64,000 bases of DNA, taken from NCBI RefSeq assembly GCF_009176725.1, contig NZ_AP020337.1:2480001-2544000 (forward strand), given 5' to 3'. This DNA comes from Pseudomonas sp. KUIN-1 (lineage in GTDB: Bacteria; Pseudomonadota; Gammaproteobacteria; Pseudomonadales; Pseudomonadaceae). Shown here piece after piece: positions 9,763 through 17,378 of this stretch; the stretch's first letter is position 1; every line of letters begins with the position of its first letter. The notes under the pieces were generated by a model that was not told the DNA's origin, searched no databases, and was given only the letters and a program-made list of their open reading frames with translations. A program made the translations under genes and the position numbers.

Positions 9763-10901
9763 GACTGCGTCTCCTTGTTGCTCAGGCGCTGCAGCAGCCC
9801 GGCCAGCCCGGTGGGCAGGAACAGCACCACGGCCATGAACAGGAAACCGATGAAGTACTGCCAGAAACTGACGAAGTTTTCTGACAGCCAGGTTTTTGCC
9901 GTACCGATCAACAGCGTGCCGTACACCGCACCCACCAGCGACAGGCGCCCACCCAGTGCGGCATAGATGACGATTTCGGTGGACGGAATGATGCCCACCA
10001 GCGAGGGCGACGCCAGACCGACCTGCAAGGTGAACATCACCCCGCCCAGCGCGGAAATCAGCGCGGCCACGGCAAAAATGAAGGCCTTGAACAGCGCAGT
10101 GTTGTAGCCCGAGAAACGCACCCGGTCCTCACGATCACGGATCGCCACGATCACCTTGCCCAGACGGCTGCGCAGGATGAAGCCGCACATCGCGACGCTG
10201 GCCAGCAGCAACAGTGTGGTGATCAGGTAGAGAATCCAGGGTGTCTGGGGCGTCTGCAGGCTCAGGCCGAAGGCCGTCTTGAAATCGGTCAGGCCATTGA
10301 CGCCGCCGGTGTAGCCCTGTTGGCCGATGATCATGATCGACATGATCGAGGCCAGTGACAGGGTAATGATCGAGAAGTACACGCCGCCCACGCGCTTTTT
10401 GAAGTAGGCATAACTGAACAGAAACGCCAGCAGTGCGGGCAGGATCAGGATCGCTGCCAGGGTAAAGGTTGCCGACTCGAACGGCTTCCACCACCAGGGC
10501 AGGGCTTCGACGCTGTTCCAGATCATGAAGTCCGGCAGTGCCGAGCCGTAGAAAGCGGCGAGGGCGCTGGCCGCTTCGTCCGTGGCGGTGGCTTCGAGTT
10601 TGAGGTTCATCGCCATCATGTAACTGCCCAGGCCGAAGAAGATCCCCTGGCCGAGGCTGAGGATGCCGCCGTAGCCCCAGATCATCACCATGCCCACTGC
10701 GCAGAACGCCAGGCTCAGGTATTTGCCGGCCAGACCGAGGCGAAAATCCCCCAGTATCAGCGGCAATGCCACCAGCAACAGCAGCGACAGCCAGATCAGG
10801 CTGTAGCGCTCGATCAGCGTCAACCAGCCACCCGCTGGCTTGCCGGCGCCGGACACGGAGGCCTGCGGCCGCAGCGTCGGCTTTTCAGTCATGTCATTCA
10901 T
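9759..10901 (-). CDS. urtC: Urea ABC transporter permease UrtC
   Basis: LivM-type inner-membrane permease, 380 residues, with about eight to ten hydrophobic segments. GYGGILSLGQGIFFGLGSYMM and the C-terminal GAVYGTLLIG stretch are typical of UrtC. An N-terminal cytoplasmic tail of about 30 residues precedes the first membrane segment. It begins one base after the urtB stop. Confidence 0.94.
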   Translation of the reverse strand: MNDMTEKPTLRPQASVSGAGKPAGGWLTLIERYSLIWLSLLLLVALPLILGDFRLGLAGKYLSLAFCAVGMVMIWGYGGILSLGQGIFFGLGSYMMAMNLKLEATATDEAASALAAFYGSALPDFMIWNSVEALPWWWKPFESATFTLAAILILPALLAFLFSYAYFKKRVGGVYFSIITLSLASIMSIMIIGQQGYTGGVNGLTDFKTAFGLSLQTPQTPWILYLITTLLLLASVAMCGFILRSRLGKVIVAIRDREDRVRFSGYNTALFKAFIFAVAALISALGGVMFTLQVGLASPSLVGIIPSTEIVIYAALGGRLSLVGAVYGTLLIGTAKTWLSENFVSFWQYFIGFLFMAVVLFLPTGLAGLLQRLSNKETQS

Positions 10902-10902
10902 C

Positions 10903-11805
10903 TCAACGTCTCACTTTCGTGGCGAACAGGCCGTTGGGGCGGAAGAACAGCAGCACGATGACCACCAGCAGGGTGATCGCCTTGGCCATGGAACCGGTGG
11001 TCAGGTATTCCAGCGAAACCTGGGTCTGGCCGATGGCGAACGCCGAAAGGAAGGTGCCCAGCAGGCTTTCCACGCCGCCGAACACGACGACGATAAAAGT
11101 GTCCACCAGGTACTGCTGACCGCTGACCGGGCCGGTGGACGCAAGCATGGTGAACGAACTGCCGGCAATGCCCGCAAGGCCACAGCCCAGCGCGAAGGTC
11201 ACCGAGTCGACCCGCGCAGTGTTGATCCCGGCTGCACCGGCCATGGCGCGGTTCTGGGTCACGGCGCGAATGCGCAGGCCCCAGCGGCTGCGGTAGAGAA
11301 ACAGGAACACCGCAGCGGCTATCACGAAGGTCAGACCGATGATGAAAATCCGGTTGAGGGGCAGCTCCAGCCCGTCGCTGATTTTCCATGCGCCCTGCAA
11401 CCACTGTACGGTGGGCACGCTGACTTCCTTGGGGCCGAAGACCTGGCGGAACAGCTGCTGCAGGACCAGAGACAGCCCCCAGGTCGCCAGCAGGGTGTCG
11501 AGCGGCCGGTTGTACATGAAGCGGATGCAGCAGCGTTCCAGCAGTAGACCGAAGGCAAAGGTCACCACAAAGGCCATCCCGATGGCGATGATGAAATACC
11601 AGCCCATGAGCTCGGGAAAGTAGCGCTGAAACACCACGGAGGTGACGTAGGTCATGTATGAGCCCATCGCCATCAGTTCGCCGTGCGCCATGTTGATCAC
11701 GCCCATCAGGCCGAACACGATGGTCAGCCCGAGTGCCATCAGCACCAGCACGGAAAACAGCGAGAACCCGCTGAAGACTTGCATTACCAGCGTATCGAGA
11801 GTCAT
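10903..11805 (-). CDS. urtB: Urea ABC transporter permease UrtB
   Basis: LivH-type permease, 300 residues, with FGLMGVINMAHGELMAMGSY as the family core. Many UrtB proteins carry an extra periplasmic N-terminal domain of about 200 residues; this is the short form. It follows urtA after a 66-base gap that contains a strong hairpin, which may lower permease expression relative to the binding protein. Confidence 0.94.
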   Translation of the reverse strand: MTLDTLVMQVFSGFSLFSVLVLMALGLTIVFGLMGVINMAHGELMAMGSYMTYVTSVVFQRYFPELMGWYFIIAIGMAFVVTFAFGLLLERCCIRFMYNRPLDTLLATWGLSLVLQQLFRQVFGPKEVSVPTVQWLQGAWKISDGLELPLNRIFIIGLTFVIAAAVFLFLYRSRWGLRIRAVTQNRAMAGAAGINTARVDSVTFALGCGLAGIAGSSFTMLASTGPVSGQQYLVDTFIVVVFGGVESLLGTFLSAFAIGQTQVSLEYLTTGSMAKAITLLVVIVLLFFRPNGLFATKVRR

Positions 11806-11840
11806 GCCGTCGCTACCTGTTGCTGCACATTGACGAAAGC

Positions 11841-11862
11841 GGGCGCGAAGCGGATCGCGCCC
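11841..11862 (-). terminator. Intercistronic hairpin between urtA and urtB
   Basis: A perfect 8-bp GC-rich stem (GGGCGCGA / TCGCGCCC) with a six-base loop and no T tract. Its place, just after a periplasmic binding protein gene and before the permease genes, is usual for stem-loops that stabilise the upstream mRNA or attenuate the downstream genes. Confidence 0.5.
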
Positions 11863-11871
11863 GGGCCGGAA

Positions 11872-13053
11872 TCAGAGTTTCGGAAAGGGGTTGGGCTCGA
11901 TCGGTGCCGACTCGTAGATCACGTCGACCTGGCCCTGCGCATTGAGGGTGCCGATGCGCGCACGCTTCCACAGGTGGTGGTTGTCCTTGTGCACCTTGAT
12001 CTCGCCTTCAGGCGCATCGAGGGTCATTTCCGAGGATGCGGCGATCACTTTCGGCACCTCGAAACTGCCTGCTTTCTCGACGGCCTTTTTCCACAGGTAT
12101 ACCGCGGTATACGCCGCTGCCATCGGGTCACCGACCACGCGCTGCTGCCCATAGCGTGTTTTGAAGGCCTGGACGAATTTCTCGTTGACCGGGTTTTTCA
12201 GGCTCTGGAAATAGCTCATGCAGGTCAGGAAGCCGACGAGGTTTTCCGCACCGATGCCGGTGACTTCCTCTTCGGTGATCGCCAGCCCCATCAGCGTCTG
12301 GTTACTGCTGTCGATACCCGCAGCCTTGAGCTGTTTGTAGAACGCTACGTTGGAGCCGCCGACGATGGTCGACAGCACGATGTCCGGCTTGGCCGCCTTG
12401 ATCTTGTTGATCACCGAGGAAAACTCGATGGCGCCCAGCGGCAGATAGTCTTCGCCGACGATGGAGCCGCCCTGTTTGGTCACCGACGCCCGCGCCAGCT
12501 TGTTGGTGGTGCGTGGCCAGATGTAGTCGGAACCGACCAGATAGACGCTCTTGCCCTTGTTGGCCATCAGCCAGGTAACGGCCGCCAGGGTCTGCTGCGA
12601 GGCCTCGGCGCCGGTGTAGATAATGGCCGGGGATTTCTCCAGCCCTTCATAGAAGGTCGGGTAGTAGAGCAGGCCTTTGTTGCGCTCGAAGACCGGCAGC
12701 ACCGCTTTGCGCGAGGCCGAGGTGAACGCGCCAAAGGTGACCGCGACGTGGTCGTTTTCCAGCAACTTGCGCGCCTTCTCGGCGAAGGTCGGCCAGTCGC
12801 TGGCACCGTCCTCGACGATCGGCTCGATGGTCTTGCCCATCACGCCGCCACTGGCGTTGATCTCTTCGATGGCGAGTTTTTCCGCGTCGACCACCGAGGC
12901 TTCACTGATGGCCATGGTGCCGGTCAGCGAGTGGATGATGCCGACCTTCACGGCCTCGTCCGCCTGCGCCTGACCGATCAGGGCAAACGGCAGCAGGCTG
13001 ATCGCGCCCAGCAACAGAGCATGCTTGATCAAACGGCGTTTGTCGTTGTGCAT
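11872..13053 (-). CDS. urtA: Urea ABC transporter substrate-binding protein UrtA
   Basis: Periplasmic urea-binding protein of the type-I (Peripla_BP_5/AmiC) fold, 393 residues, with a Sec signal peptide ending near AQA at about residue 30. FGAFTSASRKAVLPVFERN and YPTFYEGLEKSPAIIYTGA are the hinge regions that also occur, little changed, in the AmiC-like regulator at 13782. The high-affinity Urt system scavenges external urea for the downstream urease. It is the first gene of the operon, behind a leader of about 170 nt. Confidence 0.96.
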   Translation of the reverse strand: MHNDKRRLIKHALLLGAISLLPFALIGQAQADEAVKVGIIHSLTGTMAISEASVVDAEKLAIEEINASGGVMGKTIEPIVEDGASDWPTFAEKARKLLENDHVAVTFGAFTSASRKAVLPVFERNKGLLYYPTFYEGLEKSPAIIYTGAEASQQTLAAVTWLMANKGKSVYLVGSDYIWPRTTNKLARASVTKQGGSIVGEDYLPLGAIEFSSVINKIKAAKPDIVLSTIVGGSNVAFYKQLKAAGIDSSNQTLMGLAITEEEVTGIGAENLVGFLTCMSYFQSLKNPVNEKFVQAFKTRYGQQRVVGDPMAAAYTAVYLWKKAVEKAGSFEVPKVIAASSEMTLDAPEGEIKVHKDNHHLWKRARIGTLNAQGQVDVIYESAPIEPNPFPKL

Positions 13054-13073
13054 TCACTTATCTCCCAGGAATG

Positions 13074-13123
13074 AAAAAAGCCCGACGTCCCGGCCAAATC
13101 AATGGGCGGGAGGTCAGGCTTTT
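13074..13123 (-). terminator. Intrinsic terminator in the urtA leader (attenuator)
   Basis: On the minus strand a long hairpin pairs AAAAGCCTGAC (13123-13113) plus CCCG (13110-13107) with CGGG plus GTCGGGCTTTT, and ends in six T residues (13079-13074). It sits only 21 bases before the urtA ATG, inside the leader, so it would stop transcription before the operon unless relieved. Upstream GTCCCG (13142-13137) is exactly complementary to CGGGAC in its 3' arm (13092-13087), giving an alternative pairing that would break the terminator. Confidence 0.8.
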
Positions 13124-13138
13124 GTGCCGAATCTGGCG

Positions 13139-13207
13139 GGACAACTGCGTCCGATCCAGTCGTACGCGAGGTGTCTCCCTACTTGCCAAGAGGGGCGTAG
13201 GGCAAAC
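13139..13207 (-). ncRNA. Structured leader motif, copy 1 (urtA)
   Basis: First hairpin 13202-13177: outer stem CCCTAC/GTAGGG, inner stem GCC/GGC with a six-base loop, and AA bulged on the 3' side. After 14 nt comes the box CGACTGG (13162-13156), then 3 nt, then a second hairpin GGAC-GCAGTT-GTCC (13152-13139). A competing fold, CGACTGG-ATCGGA-CGCAGTTG with one bulged G, is also possible. The same element precedes amiC and the amidase. It resembles ANTAR target RNAs, which have two hairpins and conserved A1/G4 in six-base loops; here only G4 is kept. Confidence 0.7.
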
Positions 13208-13235
13208 AGCTGGCGCGATGTCTCAGGGTGAACTT

Positions 13236-13251
13236 AGCAAGGGCAATGCCA
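13236..13251 (-). promoter_or_regulatory. Sigma-54 promoter of the urt-ure operon
   Basis: The minus strand reads TGGCATTGCCCTTGCT, matching the -24/-12 consensus TGGCACG-N4-TTGCW with exact spacing. Initiation is expected near 13225, giving a leader of about 170 nt before urtA. RpoN control with NtrC fits a nitrogen-scavenging urea operon. NtrC enhancer sites were not identified. Confidence 0.75.
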
Positions 13252-13339
13252 ACTGGCGAAACGGCTCTTGGCGCGCGTTTCAAAACCCTCAGGCAGAGCC
13301 CCCCTGCATTAATTGCACGCACAAACCGACATGCGCCGC

Positions 13340-13464
13340 TTTGGCGCGAACTGGGCTCCTACGCACCAAAAGCGTGATGCAGAAGACCCTTTTTTCTCGC
13401 GATATGTACTCATGCATAGACTGAGATATTGTGCTTTTGCAGGAGCGAACTTGTTCGCGAAGGC
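13340..13464. repeat. Inverted pair of REP palindromes (REPIN-like)
   Basis: The right arm at 13437-13464 (GCAGGAGCGAACTTGTTCGC) is the common Pseudomonas REP sequence. The left arm at 13340-13365, read on the other strand (GTAGGAGCCCAGTTCGCGCC), is a diverged inverted copy. They flank about 70 bases of AT-richer DNA between the urtA promoter and the amiC leader. Such pairs are spread by RAYT transposases encoded elsewhere. Confidence 0.75.
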
Positions 13465-13594
13465 TATGTTCGAGGCGACCTGAACCTCACGAATGCACGG
13501 CCTTCTTCGCCAACGAATTCGCTTCTCCCCGACGCGCCTCGTCACGCATGGCCCGCTCCCTGCATGAGCCTGCCCGACACCCTCGCAGGGTCTC

Positions 13595-13661
13595 TTGCCA
13601 CACGCCCATTCTCGGCAGGTGTGGAAGGCCCCTCGCACGACTGGTCCTGACACTGCCGTCA
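13595..13661 (+). ncRNA. Structured leader motif, copy 2 (amiC)
   Basis: First hairpin 13598-13624: stem CCACAC/GTGTGG, inner GCC/GGC with a seven-base loop, and AG bulged. After 13 nt comes CGACTGG (13638-13644), then 3 nt, then TGAC-ACTGCC-GTCA (13648-13661), a hairpin whose six-base loop has A at position 1 and G at 4 as in ANTAR targets. Both stems differ from the urtA copy by paired changes, which supports real secondary structure. Confidence 0.72.
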
Positions 13662-13683
13662 CGCCAGCCCCAGGCACAACCGC

Positions 13684-13729
13684 CTGAGAGCCACCGTTGA
13701 ATCCACGGTTATTCGCTCAGTCTTCTTTT
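13684..13729 (+). terminator. Terminator in the amiC leader (attenuator)
   Basis: CTGAG (13684-13688) pairs with CTCAG (13716-13720) and ACCGT (13693-13697) with ACGGT (13705-13709). The hairpin is followed by TCTTCTTTT. It begins 22 nt after the second hairpin of the leader motif and ends about 50 nt before the amiC ATG, so it can act as an attenuator of the amiC-amiR unit. Confidence 0.6.
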
Positions 13730-13781
13730 CAGGCTCCCGGCCACCTGCGGGCGTCTCATCTCACGTGAAAGGTTTATAGGC

Positions 13782-14930
13782 ATGACTGACCCGTCGATCC
13801 GCATAGGAGGTCTGTTTTCCAATACCGGCGTCACCGCTGCCGGTGAGTGTTCAACAATGCGCGGCGCACAGTTTGCAATTCATCAGATCAATGCCGCCGG
13901 GGGCGTGAATGGCCGTTCTCTGGAACTGATCACCCGCAATCCGGATTCCACGCCTGCGCTGTTTGCCATGCATGTCGAATCGCTGATTCGCGAAGAGAAC
14001 CTGCGGTTTTTCTTCGGTTGCTACACCTCGGCGGCACGCAAGGCCGTATTGCCTGTCGTCGAACGTTACAACGCTTTGCTGCTCTATCCGGTGTACTACG
14101 AGGGCTTCGAGTATTCGCGCAACATCATCTACACCGGCGCCACGCCGAACCACAACGCGGTGCCACTGGGCAGCTACATGTTCGATCACTTCGGCAGTCG
14201 CGTGCTGATGATCGGCTCGGAGTACGTCTATCCCTACGAAACCAATCGGTTGATGAGCGACCTGCTTTACGAGCGGGGTGGCAGCAAGCTGGGTGAATAC
14301 TACTTGCCACTGAAAAACGCCAGGGCAGAGGACTTCGCCAGGCTCATGGTCAAGGCCAGAGAGCTGAAACCCTCGTTCATCTTTTCGACAGTGGTCGGCG
14401 ACACCATGGCGCACCTGTATCAGGCCTACGCCGATGCCGGTTTCGACCCAGCGGTCATGCCGATCGCCAGTGTTACCACCAGCGAAACCGATATTCAGCA
14501 GATGGGCGTCCATCTGGGCACCGGGCACATTTCGGCCGCGACCTATTTCCAGTCGATCGACACGCCGCTCAATCGCCAGTGCATCGCCCGGTACCGGGAA
14601 ATGTTTGGCCAGCATCAGGTGACCGACCGCTGCTGGGAGGCCGCTTACTTTCAGGTCCATCTGCTGGCCAAGGCGATCGCCCGCGCAGGCAGTACCGACG
14701 TGGAGAGTGTTTTGCAGACCATGCGCGGTCTGGAATACGACGCGCCGCAGGGACGGGTGCGTATCGATGAACACAACCACCATACCTACCTGTACTCGCG
14801 GATCGGCCGTGCCAATGCCGATGGGCAGTTCGACATCCTTTACGAGAGTCAGAAAGCGCTGAAGCCCGACCCTTATGCGGTGGCGCCTGACTTCAATGGC
14901 TGGTCCAGCCTGACCGGGAGGCGTCCATGA
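13782..14930 (+). CDS. amiC: AmiC-like cytoplasmic ligand sensor, negative regulator of AmiR
   Basis: Type-I binding-protein fold of 382 residues with no signal peptide, so cytoplasmic, like Pseudomonas aeruginosa AmiC, which binds short amides and holds AmiR inactive. Family text includes IGGLFSNTGVTAAGE, FFGCYTSAARKAVLPVVERY and LYPVYYEGFEYS. It is also clearly similar to UrtA encoded 700 bases away on the other strand, so the sensor and the urea-binding protein share an ancestor. The stop overlaps the amiR-like gene. The ligand could be an amide, urea or a related compound; the sequence does not decide. Confidence 0.88.
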   Translation: MTDPSIRIGGLFSNTGVTAAGECSTMRGAQFAIHQINAAGGVNGRSLELITRNPDSTPALFAMHVESLIREENLRFFFGCYTSAARKAVLPVVERYNALLLYPVYYEGFEYSRNIIYTGATPNHNAVPLGSYMFDHFGSRVLMIGSEYVYPYETNRLMSDLLYERGGSKLGEYYLPLKNARAEDFARLMVKARELKPSFIFSTVVGDTMAHLYQAYADAGFDPAVMPIASVTTSETDIQQMGVHLGTGHISAATYFQSIDTPLNRQCIARYREMFGQHQVTDRCWEAAYFQVHLLAKAIARAGSTDVESVLQTMRGLEYDAPQGRVRIDEHNHHTYLYSRIGRANADGQFDILYESQKALKPDPYAVAPDFNGWSSLTGRRP

Positions 14931-15559
14931 CCCTGCGTGCCGCCAAGAAACGTTTGCGCAACGACAGCGCAGGCGGCATCAAGGACCTGCGCGATATCAG
15001 CGTGCTGGTGATGCATCCCGATGACGAAGACGGTCGCAACCTGATCGCTCAGTTGCAGCGCATCGGGTGTCAGGTGCGGGTGCAGTGGCCGATCCCCGAG
15101 CGTCTGCACAGCGAGGCTGATGTGATCGTACTGGCGGTATCGCCGGAGAGCCTGTCGACCAATACGCCCTGGCTGCTGCACCACTCGACGCCACCGATCA
15201 TTCCGGTGATCGCCTATGAAAACCCGATCATTGTCGAGGCGCTGGTGCAGCTCAACGCCTGCTCGGTGATTCCGTCGCCAGTCCGCTCGTTCGGCCTGCT
15301 GACCGCTCTGGCCATCACCCTCAGTCAGGCCCGCAAGACGCGGGAGCGGGAAAAGCACGTCAAGCGCCTGGAAGGGCGCATGGCGGTGATGCGCACCGTG
15401 CAGCAGGCCAAGATCATCCTGATGGAAACCAAGGGCCTGTCTGAAACGGATGCCTATAACGCGCTGCGTGATCAGGCCATGGCCAAGCGCGAACCGGTGG
15501 AAAAAATCGCCGAGGCGCTGGTCAAGGCCCATGAATTGTTTCAACAAGCCTGTTCCTGA
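14927..15559 (+). CDS. amiR: AmiR-like ANTAR-domain transcription antiterminator
   Basis: RNA-binding antiterminator of 210 residues. The N-terminal pseudo-receiver domain (about 22-130) starts ISVLVMHPDDED and has no phosphorylation pocket of the usual kind. A helical linker at about 135-160 leads to the ANTAR domain at about 150-203, with QAKIILMETKGLSETDAYNALR and AMAKREPVEKIAEAL as hallmarks. In the AmiC-AmiR system ligand binding to AmiC frees AmiR to stabilise an antiterminator in target leaders. Candidate targets are the three leader motifs in this window. It overlaps amiC by four bases (ATGA). Confidence 0.92.
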   Translation: MTLRAAKKRLRNDSAGGIKDLRDISVLVMHPDDEDGRNLIAQLQRIGCQVRVQWPIPERLHSEADVIVLAVSPESLSTNTPWLLHHSTPPIIPVIAYENPIIVEALVQLNACSVIPSPVRSFGLLTALAITLSQARKTREREKHVKRLEGRMAVMRTVQQAKIILMETKGLSETDAYNALRDQAMAKREPVEKIAEALVKAHELFQQACS

Positions 15560-15619
15560 CAGGTTGCAGACAAGCTTCGAGTGTCGGGCGCCGCGCCTGA
15601 TCCTCTTCTGCGCGGACGG

Positions 15620-15685
15620 TTGCCATACGCCCTGAACCGGCAGGTATGGAACACCGCGTGGCGACCGGCGTGGACAACGACGTCC
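15620..15685 (+). ncRNA. Structured leader motif, copy 3 (amidase)
   Basis: First hairpin 15623-15649: stem CCATAC/GTATGG, inner GCC/GGC with a seven-base loop, and AG bulged. After 12 nt comes CGACCGG (15662-15668), then 3 nt, then GGAC-AACGAC-GTCC (15672-15685) with A1 and G4 in the six-base loop. Eight nt later a GC-rich hairpin begins (GAGCC 15694-15698 with GGCTC 15725-15729). It is not followed by a T run, so attenuation is less clear here than in the other two copies. Confidence 0.68.
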
Positions 15686-15782
15686 TCCGGATCGAGCCCA
15701 GGCCTGTGCGCGCCCTGCGCAGGCGGCTCCAGTCAATGACTGCCTGAACCCGGGCTGTCCTTACCGTTATCTGGAGAACACC

Positions 15783-17318
15783 ATGTCCGTAAAACGCCCC
15801 AGCAAAGCCGACTTTCTGATTGCCGCCCAGGACCATGGCTACGACCTGTCAGACAGTCAGATGGAGTCGTTCCTGAGTCTCGCAGACGAAACTCTGGGTT
15901 CCTACGAAGCCATCGATGCCTTATACGCTGCCCATGTCGCCCAGCCGGCGCCGTTGCGCGAACACAGCAAACCGGCTGCGGCCGAGAACCTGTACGGGGC
16001 CTGGTACGTCAAGACCCACATTGCCGGTGCTGCCAGTGGCCCGCTGGCAGGCAGAACGGTGGTCATCAAGGACAACGTATCGGTGGCCGGTGTGCCCATG
16101 GCCAATGGCTCGCTGAGCCTTGATGGTTACGTGCCGTCCGAAGACGCCACGGTGGTCAAGCGCCTGCTGGCCGCCGGTGCGACGGTGATTGGCAAGTCGG
16201 TGTGCGAAGACCTGTGCTTCTCCGGAGCCAGTTTTACCTCGGCCACCGGCGCGGTGAAAAACCCTTGGGACCTGACCCGCAACGCAGGCGGCTCATCCAG
16301 CGGCAGCGCCGTGCTGGTCGCCCTGCAGGAAGTGGACATGGCCATCGGTGGCGATCAGGGTGGGTCGATTCGCATGCCGTCGGCCTGGAGCGGCATCGTC
16401 GGACACAAACCCACCTACAGCCTGGTGCCTTACACCGGCGCCTTCCCGATTGAACGGACCATCGACCATGTCGGCCCGATGGCCAATAACGTGCGTGACT
16501 GCGCGATTATGCTCGATGTGATCGCTGGCGCCGACGGGCTCGATTCAAGACAGAAAAACCCGCCAGCCGTCAGCTGCGTCGCGACCCTCGATCAAGGCGT
16601 TGCAGGCCTGAAAATAGGCCTGCTGCGTGAAGGCTTCGCGATTCCCGGCATGTCCGAGCCGCAGGTCGACGCACTGGTTCGTGCTGCCGTGGCGCAACTG
16701 GAAAGTCTCGGTGCGACGGTCGGTGACGCCAGTGCGCCGTGGCACCGCGGAGTGGCGCTGGACATGTGGAATGTCATCGCCACCGATGGCGCGGCCTACC
16801 AGATGTTGCAAGGCAACGGTTATGGCATGAATGTCGACGGCTATTACGACCCCGAGATCATGAGTTACTTCGGCGCCAAGCGTCGCGAACACGCCGATGC
16901 GTTATCCAGCAGCGTGCGTGCCGTGGCGCTGACCGGGCATTACAGCCTGAAAAACCTGCACGGTGCGTACTACGCCAAGGCGCGGATGCTGGTGCCGGAA
17001 CTCACCCGCCAATACGATGAAGCCTTCAAGCAATTCGACGTGCTGGTAATGCCGACCATGCCGTTCGTGGCCACCACACTGACCGCCGCCGACGCGCCGA
17101 TTGAAGAGTACGTGCACAGCGCGTTGAACATGCTGGCCAACACCGCACCGTTCGACCTGACCGGCCACCCGGCCACGTCGATACCGGCTGGTCTGGCCGA
17201 GGGACTGCCAGTCGCCATGATGATCGTCGCGCCGCGCTTCAAGGATGCCCTGGCGTTGCGTGTCGCGCAGGCTTATGAAACCGCCCGCGGAGCGTTTCCC
17301 ACGCCACCAGGGGTTTGA
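15783..17318 (+). CDS. Amidase of the amidase-signature family
   Basis: Hydrolyses carboxamides to acid plus ammonia. The Ser-cisSer-Lys triad falls at K96 (VVIKDN), S171 (GGSSSGSA) and S195 (DQGGSI), the same numbering as in the rhodococcal enantioselective amidases of nitrile pathways. The protein has 511 residues and an extra N-terminal helical domain, as in that subgroup. It follows the amiR-like gene after 223 bases that contain the third leader motif. No nitrile hydratase is nearby, so the substrate is more likely an amide taken up or formed in the cell. Confidence 0.92.
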   Translation: MSVKRPSKADFLIAAQDHGYDLSDSQMESFLSLADETLGSYEAIDALYAAHVAQPAPLREHSKPAAAENLYGAWYVKTHIAGAASGPLAGRTVVIKDNVSVAGVPMANGSLSLDGYVPSEDATVVKRLLAAGATVIGKSVCEDLCFSGASFTSATGAVKNPWDLTRNAGGSSSGSAVLVALQEVDMAIGGDQGGSIRMPSAWSGIVGHKPTYSLVPYTGAFPIERTIDHVGPMANNVRDCAIMLDVIAGADGLDSRQKNPPAVSCVATLDQGVAGLKIGLLREGFAIPGMSEPQVDALVRAAVAQLESLGATVGDASAPWHRGVALDMWNVIATDGAAYQMLQGNGYGMNVDGYYDPEIMSYFGAKRREHADALSSSVRAVALTGHYSLKNLHGAYYAKARMLVPELTRQYDEAFKQFDVLVMPTMPFVATTLTAADAPIEEYVHSALNMLANTAPFDLTGHPATSIPAGLAEGLPVAMMIVAPRFKDALALRVAQAYETARGAFPTPPGV

Positions 17319-17335
17319 GTCCGGAGACTGATCGA

Positions 17336-17370
17336 GGGGCATGCTCGCTCCATGCGAGCGGGTGTGCCCC
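17336..17370. terminator. Bidirectional terminator hairpin
   Basis: GGGGCA (17336-17341) pairs with TGCCCC, and an inner GCTCGC/GCGAGC extends the stem. It lies between the converging amidase and binding-protein genes, so it can serve both. The T run is weak. Confidence 0.55.
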
Positions 17371-17378
17371 TTCATCCC

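Noticed and set aside
13054..13225. Guanidine (ykkC or mini-ykkC) riboswitch in the urtA leader
   Set aside because: The conserved ykkC core and the ACGR loops were not found; the motif instead matches the two other leaders in this window.
13071..13424. Plus-strand frame opposite the urtA leader
   Set aside because: It reads through the terminator and promoter in antisense and matches nothing.
13309..13677. 122-codon minus-strand frame across the amiC leader
   Set aside because: It covers REP palindromes and the structured leader, has no ribosome site, and its product is low-complexity.
15694..15729. Intrinsic terminator before the amidase
   Set aside because: A GC-rich hairpin exists but no T run follows, so it is described only as a hairpin.
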